DNA of 64,000 nt from Gammaproteobacteria bacterium (GTDB taxonomy: Bacteria > Pseudomonadota > Gammaproteobacteria > Berkiellales > Berkiellaceae), in assembly GCA_016191245.1 (NCBI GenBank), contig JACPOY010000020.1:82363-146362 (forward strand), written 5' to 3'. The notes under the pieces are model-generated. The model did no database searches, was not told the origin of the DNA, and saw only the letters and a program-made list of their open reading frames with translations. The translations under genes were made by a program, and so were the position numbers. Each line of letters opens with the position of its first letter. The first letter of the stretch is position 1. Below are positions 44,740-53,488 of the stretch, piece by piece.

Positions 44740-45222
44740 ATGATGGGTTTTTTACCAGATGAAGAATATGCAAAGGCAGAATCTTCTGAAGCTGTTTCAC
44801 TTGAAAACTATAATATCAACGTTCCCGACTTGATAAAACTTTTTGATTGCTTAGTTCAAAATGAGAATTTACGATCATTAAATTTATCAAATTCTACGTT
44901 AGGTGGTTTTGGTATCAAGATCGTTTGTGAGTTTCTTAAAAAAAATTCAACGATTGAAAAAATTATACTTAATAATTGTCAGATATCTGTTCATGATCTA
45001 GCTCTTTTTATTGAAAGTATTTCAAACCATCATTCACTGAAAGTGATTTCACTTGAGGATAATTCGTTTGATGAAAAAGCAATTATGCTCTTACAAGCAT
45101 TTCAACAGAATCAACCAAACATGCATCTTCATTATTCTTCAACACCGATGCCAAGAAACCCTGAAGATATCTATGCCTCTCCATTTGAAGATGGTTCTGC
45201 CTTGAAAAGCAAATACAAATAA
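44740..45222 (+). CDS. Short leucine-rich-repeat protein (ribonuclease-inhibitor type)
   Basis: A 160-residue protein with about three repeats of the 28-residue RI-like type between residues 30 and 118 (LRSLNLSNSTLGGFGIKIV, IEKIILNNCQISVHDLALF, LKVISLEDNSFDEKAIMLL). No signal peptide or membrane segment. Such LRR proteins are rare in free-living gammaproteobacteria but common among secreted effectors of intracellular ones, so a host-directed role is reasonable but unproven. ATG 44740 has GAGGG 4 bases upstream. A gap of 193 bases separates it from the divergent glycosyltransferase-like gene. Confidence 0.75.
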   Translation: MMGFLPDEEYAKAESSEAVSLENYNINVPDLIKLFDCLVQNENLRSLNLSNSTLGGFGIKIVCEFLKKNSTIEKIILNNCQISVHDLALFIESISNHHSLKVISLEDNSFDEKAIMLLQAFQQNQPNMHLHYSSTPMPRNPEDIYASPFEDGSALKSKYK

Positions 45223-45359
45223 GTCCAGCTATGTAGTCTAATCCTCTTTGTGGATAGGTCAGCAAATGCCTATCCTCATCAAATATACAATAAAAATTTA
45301 ATACAAATGGTGCTAAAGATCTTAGATGTGTTTCATCGTCTTAAGTCTTTGGAGGCCTT

Positions 45360-48122
45360 ATGCTAAACCCGCGCTATTTACAGAAATTGCCCCCTAAATC
45401 TTTCTCTGTTGCGCCAGGTGATGTTATTGGAGGGCTTATTTATGTGATGGATAAGCCCTTAGGTATAGAAGAGGGCATGGTAGGTATTAGTGTAGATAGC
45501 GAGCCATATCGACTATTTATTACAGGCTATTTAAAGATTTTGGAAGAATTACGAAATGGGGCAAACATAGCAGATTATGATAATAATAAATATCCACATT
45601 TAGAAGCGTTATCAAAGCGCTATAAGCAATTTCATGAAGAGCATAAATCATTTAACGAAAAATCAGAAAAAGAGAAAATTGATTTATTACTTGAAGATAA
45701 AATTCATGTAAAGAAAAGACACAGTGCTTCTTGGAAAGAATTTAAACAAGTCTTTACTTCTTTTTCAAAATACCATGATATGAAAGGCTTGCAAAGTTAC
45801 TATGTGAATAAAGGTATGGGAGGCTTACTATTTAATGCCTATAAAGATAAATGCGGCATTAAGAAAAAAGAACATTTCGCAACCAAAATTGGAAAATTAA
45901 TTACTAAAGACGGGGAGGTTGTTGATAAAGCCTACATGGTAAAACAAGATGGCCAAATGGCCTTAGGGGGGACAGGACCAGGTTGGAATAAAATGCTTAA
46001 AACCAACACTGGAAAGTCATTGCAAAAATTAATCAATCCTTGGGTTATATTATGTACTGGCGGGTTATCTGCACTAGCATTTGGACTTGGTATGTTAGGC
46101 TGGCGCGCATTTTATCTTAGTAAAAATAAACCGGCCGTTTCCAATTCTGATGCCATTATAGAAGCCCTATCTACCAAAATGGCCAGCAAACGTGGTATTG
46201 CTTCTCAAGAAATCGACACCATAGAAGGTACTTATGAAAATGGCATACCAAAAGTCGCAACGGTGGTGACTTGGGCGTCAGGATGTCGTGATTTAAGTGG
46301 CAAGTTAACAGGTTCTAACGATTGGTCTAGCGTCATTGTGCAATGGGATAAAAACGATCGGCCTGTCAAAGTAGATAATAAGGGCAATATTATCCGTACT
46401 AATGCTAAAGATGAAAAGGGAAATATCACTAGTTATGAAAAAGTACTTAAAGACGGCACTATTGTAAAAGCAACAGCGCAAGAATACCACAATGCCAAAG
46501 CAGTTTCAGATGATAGAATTGCAGGTCTTGGAGAATCGTTAATTAGCTTTATTAGTATGGGTGATAGAGATGGTATTGGTAAAGCGGGACAAAATAAAGC
46601 TATTATGCCGCTCGTTCCGTCCGATGGAAATAAATCTTATCAATTTTTTGGCATTGATTTTGGTAAATCATATAAACAAGCTAACCCTATTATCCATACC
46701 TTAAAAGATGATTTTTCTTTTGATAACCCCACCAGTAGACAATCGCGTTTTGTTAATTATTCTATTATGTATGATAACCCGTTACGTGAAAAAATGAAGG
46801 GCGTTTATTTATTAGCAGCGCTTCGTGATCAATTGACACCTGAAATGAAGGAAAAAATAGCTAAAGAATATGAGTCGGGTAATGATAAAGCATTTGCAGA
46901 AAAATTGAGAGGATATCCAGCATCAGTGGGTGGTATCAATAGTGATATCAAAGTTATTCAAGATGAAATTATAAAATACGAGCAATTGGCGAATGAGGTG
47001 AATAAAACAGATGCTCAAAAGGAACAATATCGCTCCTATGCTAATAGATTAAAAGAAATGAAAAAAATAGCAATCGATACCGATAAAGTGGTATTAGACA
47101 CTTTTTCAAAACGCGTCAATCTCACTCCTAAACAAATAGATTTATTGGATAATATTGAAAAGCTAAGTGCAAAGAGCGCCCATACGACTTCCCATGATGG
47201 CACAGTATTACTTAATCATCTTCGCGTAGAAAGAACAGATAGATGTGCTTGGCAGCTTAAAGTGAATGAAAATGGAACGTATGAATTACAATGTGAAGAA
47301 ACGCAAAAGTTGAACGATATTAAAAAAAGACTGCAAGCTTTGGATAATCCATTGGTTCAGGAAATTTTTAATAAAATGAAAACTGAAGGCGGTAAATGGG
47401 TTATTAAGGATCTCACCACAGATGAAATAAATATACTACAGCAGAATATAACAGAAAAGAATGTGGCAAAAGCACGCGATCTCCCTTATCGCAGTGAAGA
47501 AATGCGAAATCAATTTCATGAGCGTCTCAAATTGGCTCAAGATAATAAAGAGCCGATGAAAGTTGAAAAAGTCGTAGAACAACCTGTGCTAGAGCAGCGA
47601 GTGAAACATATGGGGGCTCAATTTAGACATTCTGCTCCAAATATATCTGCAAACACAAATACTGTTTTAAATCAAAGAAAAGCAACCCTTGAAGATATGA
47701 TAAATTTTTTGAATAAAGATGAAAATAAATTAAAACATCATATTGTTCATATGCAGAATATTCAAATGGGTTCTTTTAAGCAATTTCAAGGATTGGCGAT
47801 AACTTTTAAACATCCTGATAAAAATATTGAAGCGAAAATGTTTGTTGAGCAAACCAAAGACGAGGGGTTGCGATTTTCATTTCCAAAGAATTTGAATCAA
47901 TCTGATTTTGATTTTAGTGCCTTCGAGATGGCAAAACTTGCAGTATCATTAGCAGGAATAGGAGAAGAATTTCATTTGTCGTATGCCAGTGATGCGCAAA
48001 AAGATATGTTGGAAAAAGCCATGAAAAATGAAATAGACATGGCTATTGTTGAACAGCGTTTTGATCAAATTACGCAGCCGCAGATGGGAAGCGATAAACC
48101 CTCACAAAGAATGAGTTTATAA
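45360..48122 (+). CDS. Large protein with membrane segment and kinase-like motifs, candidate effector
   Basis: I cannot assign this 920-residue protein to a named family. Residues 192–197 read YMVKQD, like the ATP-binding Lys strand of atypical kinases. One long hydrophobic segment follows at about 226–253. Residues 401–413 read GDRDGIGKAGQNK and 431–435 read GIDFG, in the order of a catalytic loop and DFG metal site seen in PI3/4-kinase- and HipA-like enzymes. D402 to N412 is longer than usual. The C-terminal 450 residues are helical and charged. GGAGG precedes the ATG. Kinase activity and secretion are inference. Confidence 0.6.
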   Translation: MLNPRYLQKLPPKSFSVAPGDVIGGLIYVMDKPLGIEEGMVGISVDSEPYRLFITGYLKILEELRNGANIADYDNNKYPHLEALSKRYKQFHEEHKSFNEKSEKEKIDLLLEDKIHVKKRHSASWKEFKQVFTSFSKYHDMKGLQSYYVNKGMGGLLFNAYKDKCGIKKKEHFATKIGKLITKDGEVVDKAYMVKQDGQMALGGTGPGWNKMLKTNTGKSLQKLINPWVILCTGGLSALAFGLGMLGWRAFYLSKNKPAVSNSDAIIEALSTKMASKRGIASQEIDTIEGTYENGIPKVATVVTWASGCRDLSGKLTGSNDWSSVIVQWDKNDRPVKVDNKGNIIRTNAKDEKGNITSYEKVLKDGTIVKATAQEYHNAKAVSDDRIAGLGESLISFISMGDRDGIGKAGQNKAIMPLVPSDGNKSYQFFGIDFGKSYKQANPIIHTLKDDFSFDNPTSRQSRFVNYSIMYDNPLREKMKGVYLLAALRDQLTPEMKEKIAKEYESGNDKAFAEKLRGYPASVGGINSDIKVIQDEIIKYEQLANEVNKTDAQKEQYRSYANRLKEMKKIAIDTDKVVLDTFSKRVNLTPKQIDLLDNIEKLSAKSAHTTSHDGTVLLNHLRVERTDRCAWQLKVNENGTYELQCEETQKLNDIKKRLQALDNPLVQEIFNKMKTEGGKWVIKDLTTDEINILQQNITEKNVAKARDLPYRSEEMRNQFHERLKLAQDNKEPMKVEKVVEQPVLEQRVKHMGAQFRHSAPNISANTNTVLNQRKATLEDMINFLNKDENKLKHHIVHMQNIQMGSFKQFQGLAITFKHPDKNIEAKMFVEQTKDEGLRFSFPKNLNQSDFDFSAFEMAKLAVSLAGIGEEFHLSYASDAQKDMLEKAMKNEIDMAIVEQRFDQITQPQMGSDKPSQRMSL

Positions 48123-48140
48123 AGGTAATTGTGTGGTCGA

Positions 48141-49136
48141 TCACACTCCTAAGCGTCTTTTTGCGGCGGGTTTTGGTTTTTCATCTGTATCAAGCAATAA
48201 TGAAAGGGTTGCATTTTTTTCTCTATGGCGTGTAGGGTAGCTATGCAAAAGACTAGATGGTTGATTTCTTATGTGGAATCCTAAAAATTCTTGATCTTGA
48301 AAGCGAACCTGTTTTCTTCCAAGGTTAATACCAAAATATTTTTTGAGCAGTTGACTCAGCATTTTATGATTTGTGATTTCTTTCTCAGATTTAACCTTGT
48401 CATTTTGGTAAATCGAAAATTTATTATTGCAAATGCGATAACGCCCGCTGTGAGTATCATCTATTGTAAATGGCTTAGTGCAAAGTAATAATGAAGAGAA
48501 ATGGCAATCATCATGAGAAGGATCACTTTGAATGCGATCAATGCTTTTATAATCTTCTTTAGTTGCTCTTTCAACTGTGACGCCATATAAGGTATGCCAT
48601 CCTTGATCATCCCACAGTTGTAATTCATAAGGGTAATCTTCAGTGTAGATGATTCTAAACTTTTCTGAGAATTGTTCAGATTCGCCAGGTTTTAAAAGAA
48701 TGGGAGATAATAAACCTACACTGCCAAATCCTGCATCAATTAAGTACTCTTGATCTTGTAACTTAACAATACCCGCACAATGTTTTGTTCTTTCATCGAT
48801 GGGGGTATCAGCACATTGCCAAATGGTATCAGGGGCTATAGGTTTCACATCAAACCCAAAAGCAGTCAACATCGTTTGTAAAAGGGTATTCAGAGCAACG
48901 CAATGGCCGCCACGTTTGCCAACAACTACATGGTTGTAAACATAGGTAAAATCTGTATTGTCGATTTTGCTTCGGGTGTCGTCGAGCGAACTATCATGTA
49001 GATTAATCGTTTCAAACGGGAAAGTTTGTATATGTTTTTCCACAATCTGAATTAAAGTATTCACATTGACTCTAGGTTTGCCACTAAAGCCAATGGTTTG
49101 TAAATATTGTCGTTGTTGTTGTATTGTTGGTTTCAT
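48141..49136 (-). CDS. Arylamine N-acetyltransferase family protein
   Basis: A 331-residue NAT-fold enzyme. The catalytic triad is complete: Cys79 in KRGGHCVALN, His119 in TKHCAGIVKL and Asp134 in YLIDAGFGSVG, with spacing as in known NATs. FPFETINLH near 39 is also typical. These enzymes move acetyl or other acyl groups from CoA to amines. The chain is about 50 residues longer than usual, with a basic tail ending PAAKRRLGV. It overlaps the antiporter gene by 4 bases, so the two are co-expressed. The physiological acceptor is not evident. Confidence 0.88.
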   Translation of the reverse strand: MKPTIQQQRQYLQTIGFSGKPRVNVNTLIQIVEKHIQTFPFETINLHDSSLDDTRSKIDNTDFTYVYNHVVVGKRGGHCVALNTLLQTMLTAFGFDVKPIAPDTIWQCADTPIDERTKHCAGIVKLQDQEYLIDAGFGSVGLLSPILLKPGESEQFSEKFRIIYTEDYPYELQLWDDQGWHTLYGVTVERATKEDYKSIDRIQSDPSHDDCHFSSLLLCTKPFTIDDTHSGRYRICNNKFSIYQNDKVKSEKEITNHKMLSQLLKKYFGINLGRKQVRFQDQEFLGFHIRNQPSSLLHSYPTRHREKNATLSLLLDTDEKPKPAAKRRLGV

Positions 49137-50545
49137 TTAGATCTTTGTTTACGTAATTTGTTATTTTTAAACCATTGAAAGATAAAAGGCGGGGCGCTAA
49201 ATAAGATAATACCGCTTAGTAAAGCTATTGCATAGATCTTACCGTCAATAAATTTATATTCCTCGGGCGGTATAAAACCCAGTAAAAAAGCGACGATGCA
49301 AAAAAGGCCACCACAGCCTGCGATTAACCATACACCTATTTTACCGCCAGGAATTTGATAGAGCCTTTGGGTATTTGGTTGAGAGTAACGTAATTTAATA
49401 ACACTCAAAAATATCAGCAAGTACATCATTAGAATAAGCTGCGCTGCTTGCGTTTGAAAGATCCAATAAAATTGGTTGATGGTGGGAATAAACAAATTCA
49501 TACTAATTAAGAGAGTGCCAATAATGGCTTGCATCAATAAAATCGCAACCGGTGAACCATTTCGATTGGTATATTGCGTAAATGCTGGCAAATCATCATT
49601 TTGTGCACTGGTGAGTAAGCCTTTACTTGGACCAATAATCCAAGTGTTGAGTAGCGCCATGCCCCCCATGACAGAAAGTAGTGCAAATAGTGGCACGGCC
49701 CATGGAATCTGTAAGAAGCTAAAAAATTCTGTCATTGCTTGCATCATGCCTGCAGAAAGATTGAGATCTTCTTTTGGGATCACTATCCCAATAGCCAAGG
49801 CACCCAGGACATAGATAACAATAATAATACAAGCTGCAATAAAAGTAGCACGCGGAAAGGTGCGTTGAGGATCTTTTGTATCTTGAACATAGAAAGCTGC
49901 GACTTCAATCCCTGCAAAGCCAAGTGCAATCACTGTGAAATAGGCTAATGAAGAAAGAGTAAAATCTGGTAAAAATGCATTCAGGGTAAAGTTAATATGT
50001 ACTGTTTGATCGGTTGTTAGCCAAAAACTGCCTAAAGCGATAATAGCTATCCCAGGGATAATACTACCGGCAATAATGCCGACGGTACTAAATAGTCCTG
50101 ATGTTTTCGTGCCTAAAAAATTGAGCAAGGTGCCAGACCAAAGAACGCTCAACATGACAGTTAGCATGAAGTATCGATTTTCGGCTAGATGAGGATTCAC
50201 GATATAGGCAATGCTTGAGGCAATAAAAGATAAAACAGTTGGTAACCAAACAACACTCTCTATCCACTCAAGCCAGACAGCTAAAGCACCACTTCTTTCA
50301 CCAAAAGCTTCTTTTACCCAAGCATAGACGCCACCCTTTTTGGGCCATCCAGAGGCAAGTTCCGCACACGAAAGTGCAACTGGGATAAAAAATAAAATGG
50401 CTGCAAGCAAAAGGATGAATACGACAGAAAATCCATTCTTTGCGAGCGTTGGCAGGTTTCGCAATGCAATAATTGCAGATACGCTGATCATGGAGAGAGT
50501 AAAGACGCCTAAAACACGACCGGGTTTAGCAGGATGAGGGTTCAC
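49133..50545 (-). CDS. APC-superfamily amino acid permease/antiporter (GadC-like)
   Basis: A 470-residue inner-membrane protein with twelve hydrophobic segments. The first segment carries FTLSMISVSAIIALRNLP, followed by LSCAELASGWPKKGGVYAWVKEAFGE near 60–85, the signature of the glutamate:GABA antiporter branch of the APC family. ALGFAGIEVAAFYVQDTKDPQRTFPRA near 210–235 is also typical. Probable substrates are amino acids or their decarboxylation products; the exact one is unknown. It leads a two-gene unit with the N-acetyltransferase and is divergent from the saccharopine-dehydrogenase-like gene. Confidence 0.85.
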   Translation of the reverse strand: MNPHPAKPGRVLGVFTLSMISVSAIIALRNLPTLAKNGFSVVFILLLAAILFFIPVALSCAELASGWPKKGGVYAWVKEAFGERSGALAVWLEWIESVVWLPTVLSFIASSIAYIVNPHLAENRYFMLTVMLSVLWSGTLLNFLGTKTSGLFSTVGIIAGSIIPGIAIIALGSFWLTTDQTVHINFTLNAFLPDFTLSSLAYFTVIALGFAGIEVAAFYVQDTKDPQRTFPRATFIAACIIIVIYVLGALAIGIVIPKEDLNLSAGMMQAMTEFFSFLQIPWAVPLFALLSVMGGMALLNTWIIGPSKGLLTSAQNDDLPAFTQYTNRNGSPVAILLMQAIIGTLLISMNLFIPTINQFYWIFQTQAAQLILMMYLLIFLSVIKLRYSQPNTQRLYQIPGGKIGVWLIAGCGGLFCIVAFLLGFIPPEEYKFIDGKIYAIALLSGIILFSAPPFIFQWFKNNKLRKQRSK

Positions 50546-50664
50546 CTGAGGGTATTCCTTTGAGATACTGAAGGCGGTAATAGTAGCACCGTTTTTTAGA
50601 AAGTTAAGCAGGCTGTCTCGACATATTTTCTAATTGGTATGCTGCCTCAAAGCAAGGAGATGCG

Positions 50665-51732
50665 ATGCATGAAATATTAATAGCAGGGGCTGGTAAGATA
50701 GGGATGTTGATAGCCGTGCTGCTTGCAAGTACAAAGGACTATCAAGTTCATGTTGTTGACAGAACAGAAAAGTCATTCGACTTGCCTGCAATAAAGTATA
50801 CTAAGATAAATGTCTCTGAACATGAGGCATTAAGCACTTACATCAAACAAAACAAAATCAAGACTGTTGTTTCTTGTTTACCTTATTTTTGTAATGTTGC
50901 GCTAGCTAAATTAGCACGTGAATGTAATTTGCATTATTTTGATTTAACCGAAGATATCAGTGTTAGCACAACGATTCGATCTTTTGCCAATGATGCCACT
51001 ACAAGCTTTATGCCCCAATGTGGATTGGCGCCAGGATTTATCAGTATCGTTGCGAATGATTTGATGAAGCAATTTGATCAAGTGAATGCTGTATTGATGC
51101 GAGTCGGTGCTCTCCCTGTTCATCCTAATAATTCTTTAAAATATTCACTAACATGGTCAACCGATGGCTTGATTAATGAATATGCAAATACCTGTAAAGG
51201 AATTGTTGGTGGAAACAAAGTTGAATTACAACCATTACGAGATTTAGAAACAATAAACATTGATGGTTTAGAATATGAAGCATTTAATACATCCGGAGGT
51301 CTTGGCACTTTAGCCGACACCTATCATGGCAAGATAGATACCATGAATTATAAAACGATACGCTATCCTGGTCATTGTAAAAAAATGCGTTTTTTGATGA
51401 ATGATTTACGACTCAATGAAGACCGACCTACGTTGAAACGCATTTTAGAAAATGCCTTACCCAAAACAAATCAAGATGTTGTGTTGATTTATGTGGCTGT
51501 GAATGGTTACCAAAACAACGAATTCACAGAGCAGACTTATATGAAGAAAATCTATCCTCATACTATTTGTGGTAAAGAATGGTCCGCCATACAAGTAACC
51601 ACTGCGACCAGCGTTTGTGCTGTGGTTGATTTAATGTTAAACAAATCTACTCCTGTCACAGGGGTCGTTTTGCAAGAATCAATTTCCTATCAAGATTTTA
51701 TTCATAATCGTTTTGGCCAATATTATAACTAA
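50665..51732 (+). CDS. Saccharopine dehydrogenase-like oxidoreductase
   Basis: A 355-residue oxidoreductase. The NAD(P) motif ILIAGAGKIGMLIAVLLA is at residue 4, VVSCLPYFCNVALAKLA near 68 and MPQCGLAPGFISIVAND near 115; the Gly-rich GLAPG is a family marker. Its size fits lysine 6-dehydrogenase and related single-function members rather than bifunctional LKR/SDH. With the ALDH7-like gene 19 bases downstream, conversion of lysine to aminoadipate semialdehyde and on to aminoadipate is the likely pathway. AAGGAG precedes the ATG. Confidence 0.83.
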   Translation: MHEILIAGAGKIGMLIAVLLASTKDYQVHVVDRTEKSFDLPAIKYTKINVSEHEALSTYIKQNKIKTVVSCLPYFCNVALAKLARECNLHYFDLTEDISVSTTIRSFANDATTSFMPQCGLAPGFISIVANDLMKQFDQVNAVLMRVGALPVHPNNSLKYSLTWSTDGLINEYANTCKGIVGGNKVELQPLRDLETINIDGLEYEAFNTSGGLGTLADTYHGKIDTMNYKTIRYPGHCKKMRFLMNDLRLNEDRPTLKRILENALPKTNQDVVLIYVAVNGYQNNEFTEQTYMKKIYPHTICGKEWSAIQVTTATSVCAVVDLMLNKSTPVTGVVLQESISYQDFIHNRFGQYYN

Positions 51733-51751
51733 TGTTAGGAATGGGTGAAAA

Positions 51752-53272
51752 ATGGATTTTCTTAAACAGCTAGGTATTCAAAGCAATAATTTAGGAACAT
51801 GTAGTAATGGATTATGGTTACAATCCCCTAAAGAAAAACCTATTATTTCATATAATCCAGCAACCACAGAAGAAATTGCCCAAGTATCAGGTTGTGGCCT
51901 AAGTCAATATGAACAAGTTATCGCTTCAGCGATGAATGCTTTTTCACAATGGAAACAAGTACCTGCTCCAAAACGCGGAGAGCTTGTTAGAATCATGGGT
52001 GAAATTTTACGACAACATAAGGATGAACTGGGGAGTTTAGTTGCTCTTGAGATGGGTAAAAGTAAGCGTGAAGGTGTAGGTGAGGTCCAGGAAATGATTG
52101 ATATGGCAGATTTTGCTGTCGGTCAGTCAAGAATGCTTTATGGATTAACCATGCATTCAGAACGCCCACAGCATCGTATGTATGAACAATGGCATCCTCT
52201 AGGCATTTGCGGTGTGATTAGCTCGTTTAATTTTCCAGTAGCAGTATGGGCGTGGAATGCTTTTATTGCAGCCATATGCGGCAATACCGTTGTTTGGAAA
52301 CCTTCTTCGAAGACCCCCTTGTGTGCAATTGCGGTTCAGCATATGTGTAATCAAGCAATGTCTCAACTTGGCGTTGAAGGTATTTTTTCTCTTTTTATAC
52401 CTTATGATCATACTGTTGCTGAAAAATTTATTCATGACAAACGTGTACCATTAATATCTTTTACTGGATCTTGCAAAGTTGGCCTACAAGTGAATGAGAT
52501 GGTAGCAAAGCGCATGGGGCGGGTTATTTTAGAATTAGGTGGCAACAATGCCATTATCGTTGATGAAACGGCCAATTTACCTCTGGCCATTTCGGCAATT
52601 GTTTTTGGCGCTATCGGAACAGCTGGGCAAAGATGCACTTCCACCCGCCGATTATTTGTACAACGTTCCATTTTTGATGAAGTTATCAATCGGTTGTTAC
52701 ATGCTTATCAGCAAATTACGATAGGTTCCCCTTTGGATGAGAAAAATTTGATGGGGCCTTTGATAGATGCCAAAGCAGTCGATGCTTATGTAAATGCTAT
52801 TGAAACAATAAAAAAGAGTGGTGGCGAAATACTATTTGGTGGCAAAGTGCTTTCAATGAAAGGATATTATGTTGAACCCACGATAGTGAAGGCAAAACAT
52901 GATTATCCAATTGTCCAACAAGAAACATTTGCTCCCATTTTATATGTTATTCCTTATGAAAAATTATCTGATGCTATAGCGATGCAAAATGCAGTTGAGC
53001 AAGGATTGTCGAGCGCTTTATTTACCAATTCTGTTGTCAACAGTGAATACTTCTTATCCGCCATGGGAAGTGATTGTGGTATAGCTAATATTAATATTGG
53101 TACATCAGGTGCTGAAATTGGGGGTGCTTTTGGCGGGGAAAAGCAAACGGGCGGAGGGCGTGAAGCAGGTTCAGATTCTTGGAAAAGCTATATGCGAAGA
53201 CAAACCAACACCATTAATTGGAGTAAGGCGATGCCACTTGCGCAAGGGATAACTTTTGAAGTTGGATCTTAG
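51752..53272 (+). CDS. Aldehyde dehydrogenase, ALDH7 (aminoadipate-semialdehyde dehydrogenase) type
   Basis: A 506-residue NAD-dependent aldehyde dehydrogenase close to the antiquitin/ALDH7A1 group. [16 protein letters not shown] near 151, the Rossmann-type [15 protein letters not shown] near 235, and the catalytic Glu in [11 protein letters not shown] near 262 are followed by the nucleophile Cys in [13 protein letters not shown] near 296. [25 protein letters not shown] near the end is the ALDH7 C-terminal signature. It probably oxidises 2-aminoadipate semialdehyde made by the upstream enzyme. Confidence 0.92.
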   Translation: MDFLKQLGIQSNNLGTCSNGLWLQSPKEKPIISYNPATTEEIAQVSGCGLSQYEQVIASAMNAFSQWKQVPAPKRGELVRIMGEILRQHKDELGSLVALEMGKSKREGVGEVQEMIDMADFAVGQSRMLYGLTMHSERPQHRMYEQWHPLGICGVISSFNFPVAVWAWNAFIAAICGNTVVWKPSSKTPLCAIAVQHMCNQAMSQLGVEGIFSLFIPYDHTVAEKFIHDKRVPLISFTGSCKVGLQVNEMVAKRMGRVILELGGNNAIIVDETANLPLAISAIVFGAIGTAGQRCTSTRRLFVQRSIFDEVINRLLHAYQQITIGSPLDEKNLMGPLIDAKAVDAYVNAIETIKKSGGEILFGGKVLSMKGYYVEPTIVKAKHDYPIVQQETFAPILYVIPYEKLSDAIAMQNAVEQGLSSALFTNSVVNSEYFLSAMGSDCGIANINIGTSGAEIGGAFGGEKQTGGGREAGSDSWKSYMRRQTNTINWSKAMPLAQGITFEVGS

Positions 53273-53354
53273 GTATGTTTTGTTTAGCATGCCAACTGTA
53301 TGTTGATTATCTTTTTATAGATATACTAGCCAAAGTAAATTCACGGGTTCTTCG

Positions 53355-53411
53355 CCTTCTACCGTTTACGGGAGAAGGTGGCGCGCAGGGCCTCGCGAAG
53401 CGGTAGAGGGG
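53355..53411 (+). repeat. Dispersed palindromic repeat, diverged copy R3
   Basis: CCTTCTACCGTTTACGGGAGAAGG, then a GCG-rich stretch and GCGAAGCGGTAGAGGGG. It shares the outer arms of the family but the central loop and right side differ. It lies in the 216-base gap before fadD. Confidence 0.6.
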
Positions 53412-53488
53412 ATATGATCCAATAAGGTATCATATGACCAATCGGTTACAACGTTATAGCTAAGATAATAACTAAAAGGGATGTTAGC

